Source of the DNA: Marinomonas aquimarina
GTDB lineage: Bacteria; Pseudomonadota; Gammaproteobacteria; Pseudomonadales; Marinomonadaceae
Reading direction: 5' to 3'
Length of the DNA stretch: 64,000 nucleotides
Assembly: GCF_900089755.1 (NCBI RefSeq)
Contig: NZ_FLOC01000002.1
Coordinates: 124,001 to 188,000, forward strand
Shown: piece by piece, positions 61,688 to 64,000 of the stretch
Numbering within the stretch: position 1 is the stretch's first letter
Layout of the letters: each line of letters opens with the position of its first letter
Notes under the pieces: model-generated
Seen by the model: only the letters and a program-made list of their open reading frames with translations
What the model was told of the DNA's origin: nothing
The model's database searches: none
Made by a program: the position numbers and the translations under genes

Positions 61688-64000
61688 ATGACGGCTTTTT
61701 GGGTAATTCTCGCCATTCTTTATATTCTCGGACTGTTTTGGATCGCTAATTGGGGCGATAAAGACAGCCCAATCGCTAAGCGGCTTACCCGCCATCCACT
61801 GGTCTACAGCCTTTCGTTGGCAATTTATTGCACCGCTTGGACCTTCTACGGCGCCATTGGTGAAGCGACGCGCTCTGGCTGGAGCTATTTACCGATTTTA
61901 CTCGGGCCGATACTGCTCTACTTATTTGGCTTTGGTTTGCTGCGCAAAATGATTTTCGTTAGTCGGCGCCAAAACATCACCTCGGTGGCGGATTTTATCT
62001 CCTCACGCTATGGCAAACGCCCGTTAACCGCGCCACTGGTGATCTTAATTTGTATGCTAGCGGTGATTCCTTATATCGCCTTGCAGCTAAAAGCCATCGG
62101 CTCCAACTTTGCTTTGTTCGTCAACCAGGATGAAAGTTCGGCTAGCTTGGTGGTATTCATTGCCACCGTTCTGATCGGCATGTTTGCCATGCTCTTTGGC
62201 ACACGCAAAGTCGAAGTCACCGAATACCGTTCCGGGATGATGCTGGCCATCGGCACGGAATCCTTATTTAAATTGTTGGCCATTATTGCCGTGGGACTGG
62301 TGGCTATTTTTGCTGTGCCTCACGATAGCTTTGCAGCGTTTTTTGCCAGTGCCGATTTTAGCGTTTGGAACAGCGATACCTTGGTCTCGTTCCCGTTTAT
62401 TATGCAGACCGCCATGGCTGCCGCTGCGGTCATTTGTTTGCCGCGCCAATTCCATGTCACCGTGGTGGATCATCAAAATGAGCGTCAGTCGAATAGCGCC
62501 CGTTGGATTTTCCCCCTTTACCTAGCCATCTTTGCGGTGTTGATTCCACCGATTGCTATGGCGGGCCAAAGCCTGTTCAGTAGCGATGTTAATAGTGACA
62601 CCTATGTCATCCAATTGGCCTTGGAGTCGCAGAGCTTGCCATTACAAATCCTGATGTTTCTCGGCGGCATGTCGGCCACTACTGCCATGGTGATCGTGGC
62701 CACCTTTGCCTTGAGCATTATGATCAGTAACGATGTGATTTTACCCCTGATGCTGGCGCGCAATAGCAATCAGAAACAGGGCTTGCCGACTTACAACCGT
62801 AAAATTTTGCTCGTGCGTCGCATCGCCATGTTGGGCATTTTGGCACTATCGTTTATTTACTATCAGGAGATGGCGAATAGCGAATCCCTGTCCAGCACCG
62901 GTCTGATTGCCTTTTCTCTGGTGTTCCAATTGGTGCCTGCGGTGATTGGCGGCTTGTACTGGAAACGAGGCCACGCTTACGGGGTCTACGCCGGCTTAAC
63001 ATTGGGCTTCCTATGTTGGTTCCTGTGGATGCTACTGCCCATTACCGGTCATGGGGACCTCACCCTTGGCAATTACGAAAGCCGCACAGAACTGATCAGC
63101 TACGGTGCTTTGATTAGCCTAATTGCCAACATCATTGGCTATGTATTTGGCTCTCTGTTGGCCAATGAACGTCTGGTGGACCGCATCCAAGCAACGGCCT
63201 TCGTCACCCCGACCTCAGAAGTGGAAAGCCGCTTCTTTAAGCCTAAGAGTAAAGCTATCAACAGCGACCTGTTTGTCCTGTTAGAGACTTTCTTGGGGCA
63301 ACAAAAATGTGCTGAAGTGATCAATAGCTTTAAGCAAAACTACGCCGAGGAGCTGCCCAATAATCAACGCCCTAGCCGACTCTTTATCGAATACTGTGAA
63401 CGTGTCCTAGGAGGAGTGTTAGGCGGCTCCTCCGCCCGCACCATCATCAACTCACTGTTGGTTGATAAGCAAATCAAGGTAGAAGAAATGGTGACCTACC
63501 TGGATGAAGCCACCCAAGCGATCCAGTTTAACCAGAACCTGCTGTTTATCTCACTGGACAACCTCGATCACGGTATCAGTGTGGTGGATAAAGAGCTGCG
63601 TATGGTGGCATGGAACAAGACTTACTCGGCTTTGTACCCCTACCCTGAGGGCATGCTCAAGATTGGCCTGCCAGTGGAAGAGTTGATTCGTTATAACGCG
63701 GTGAATGGTGAGTGTGGCGTGGGTGACGTGGAAGAGCTGGTCAACAAGCGCCTTGAGCACCTACGTAAAGGCAATAGTCATCGCTTCCTGCGCCGCCGCG
63801 CCAATGGACGCGTCATTGAGATGGTCGGCAACCCGCTGGCCAACGGTGGTTTTGTGACCAGTTTCACCGATGTCACCGAGCACATTGAAAGTCAGCAAGC
63901 CCTGAAAGACGCCAACATTGACTTAGAAAAGCGTGTCGTCGCCCGCACCCAAGAAGTGCAAGGCATTAACCAAGAACTGATGCAAGAGATTGAGCGCCGC
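61688..64000 (+). CDS. crbS: CrbS-like sodium:solute symporter-sensor histidine kinase (3' end cut)
   Basis: N-terminal 771 residues of a hybrid sensor, cut before the kinase core. Residues ~1-480 form an SSS transporter domain of about 13 helices (AIYCTAWTFYGAIGEATRSG near 40, SVADFISSRYGKRP near 100). A STAC-like segment follows (LLETFLGQQKCAEVINSFKQ near 530, GGSSARTIINSLLVDKQIKV near 578), then a PAS domain (LDHGISVVDKELRMVAWNKT near 622, NGRVIEMVGNPL near 705). A coiled coil (LEKRVVARTQEVQGINQEL) leads to the missing HisKA. The order matches CbrA/CrbS/MxtR. The CrbR-like regulator and acs at 29-32 kb and the acetate-type transporter at 56.6 kb favour CrbS over CbrA. A weak AAGAG precedes the ATG. 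Confidence 0.88.
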   Translation, partial: MTAFWVILAILYILGLFWIANWGDKDSPIAKRLTRHPLVYSLSLAIYCTAWTFYGAIGEATRSGWSYLPILLGPILLYLFGFGLLRKMIFVSRRQNITSVADFISSRYGKRPLTAPLVILICMLAVIPYIALQLKAIGSNFALFVNQDESSASLVVFIATVLIGMFAMLFGTRKVEVTEYRSGMMLAIGTESLFKLLAIIAVGLVAIFAVPHDSFAAFFASADFSVWNSDTLVSFPFIMQTAMAAAAVICLPRQFHVTVVDHQNERQSNSARWIFPLYLAIFAVLIPPIAMAGQSLFSSDVNSDTYVIQLALESQSLPLQILMFLGGMSATTAMVIVATFALSIMISNDVILPLMLARNSNQKQGLPTYNRKILLVRRIAMLGILALSFIYYQEMANSESLSSTGLIAFSLVFQLVPAVIGGLYWKRGHAYGVYAGLTLGFLCWFLWMLLPITGHGDLTLGNYESRTELISYGALISLIANIIGYVFGSLLANERLVDRIQATAFVTPTSEVESRFFKPKSKAINSDLFVLLETFLGQQKCAEVINSFKQNYAEELPNNQRPSRLFIEYCERVLGGVLGGSSARTIINSLLVDKQIKVEEMVTYLDEATQAIQFNQNLLFISLDNLDHGISVVDKELRMVAWNKTYSALYPYPEGMLKIGLPVEELIRYNAVNGECGVGDVEELVNKRLEHLRKGNSHRFLRRRANGRVIEMVGNPLANGGFVTSFTDVTEHIESQQALKDANIDLEKRVVARTQEVQGINQELMQEIERR

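Noticed and set aside
1..64000. Mobile elements, prophage, CRISPR arrays, tRNA and rRNA genes.
   Set aside because: No transposase, integrase, phage structural gene, regularly spaced repeat or recognisable tRNA/rRNA sequence was found on reading both strands.

Overview
The window reads as the chromosome of a marine gammaproteobacterium, most likely an Oceanospirillales-type organism. The core block accB-accC-prmA-DUF3426 gene-dusB-fis-purH-purD has the order seen in Pseudomonas and relatives. Aerobic class Ia ribonucleotide reductase, ubiquinone synthesis (coq7), Na+/solute symport and a CrbS-type symporter-kinase point to an aerobic, salt-adapted heterotroph. Genus and species cannot be fixed by eye. 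No rRNA, tRNA, CRISPR array, transposase, integrase or prophage was recognised. No stretch longer than 300 bases lacks a gene; the longest gaps are about 280 bases, before nrdA and before the phosphorylase-kinase-like gene.

Layout. 1-5.6 kb: a 5'-cut dGTPase, then a leftward lipoprotein / DUF2333 / GNAT cluster, divergent from dsbD. 5.8-14.6 kb: housekeeping block (accBC, prmA, a zinc-ribbon membrane protein, dusB-fis, purHD). 14.6-19.7 kb: a 7TM-DISM signalling protein whose kinase and receiver modules look dead, then hinT, coq7, pdxH and a DUF1624 membrane protein. 20-23.8 kb: nrdA-nrdB-ferredoxin behind a leader with two NrdR boxes. 23.8-29 kb: a CDP-alcohol phosphatidyltransferase, an esterase, and a leftward set pheA / TonB receptor / periplasmic protein. 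29.1-33.5 kb: yidD, a crbR-like regulator, acs, a methyltransferase and a HAD phosphatase. 33.7-38.6 kb: a compact secretion/adhesion cluster of two DUF4402 proteins, a PapD-like chaperone and a 990-residue usher-like protein ending in a SPOR-like domain. 38.7-50.5 kb: a SPOR lipoprotein, a YqaA-like protein, then a glycogen operon (a full-length homologue of eukaryotic phosphorylase kinase alpha/beta, glgB, glgX), a TPR response regulator, srkA, VOC and GIY-YIG genes. 50.7-56.4 kb: a three-gene RND efflux operon. 56.6-64 kb: DUF4212/symporter pair, an unknown membrane protein, bluB, a small unknown gene, an FKBP isomerase, a DOPA-dioxygenase-like gene, and a crbS-like symporter-histidine kinase cut by the window end.

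How the genes work together. Scattered pieces form one likely acetate circuit: CrbS-like sensor (61.7 kb), CrbR-like regulator (29.4 kb), acetyl-CoA synthetase (30.0 kb) and the DUF4212/symporter transporter (56.6 kb). The acs and transporter leaders share a 9-base motif at similar distances from their start codons. The most unusual loci are the bacterial phosphorylase-kinase alpha/beta homologue in the glycogen operon and the DUF4402/chaperone/usher-SPOR cluster.
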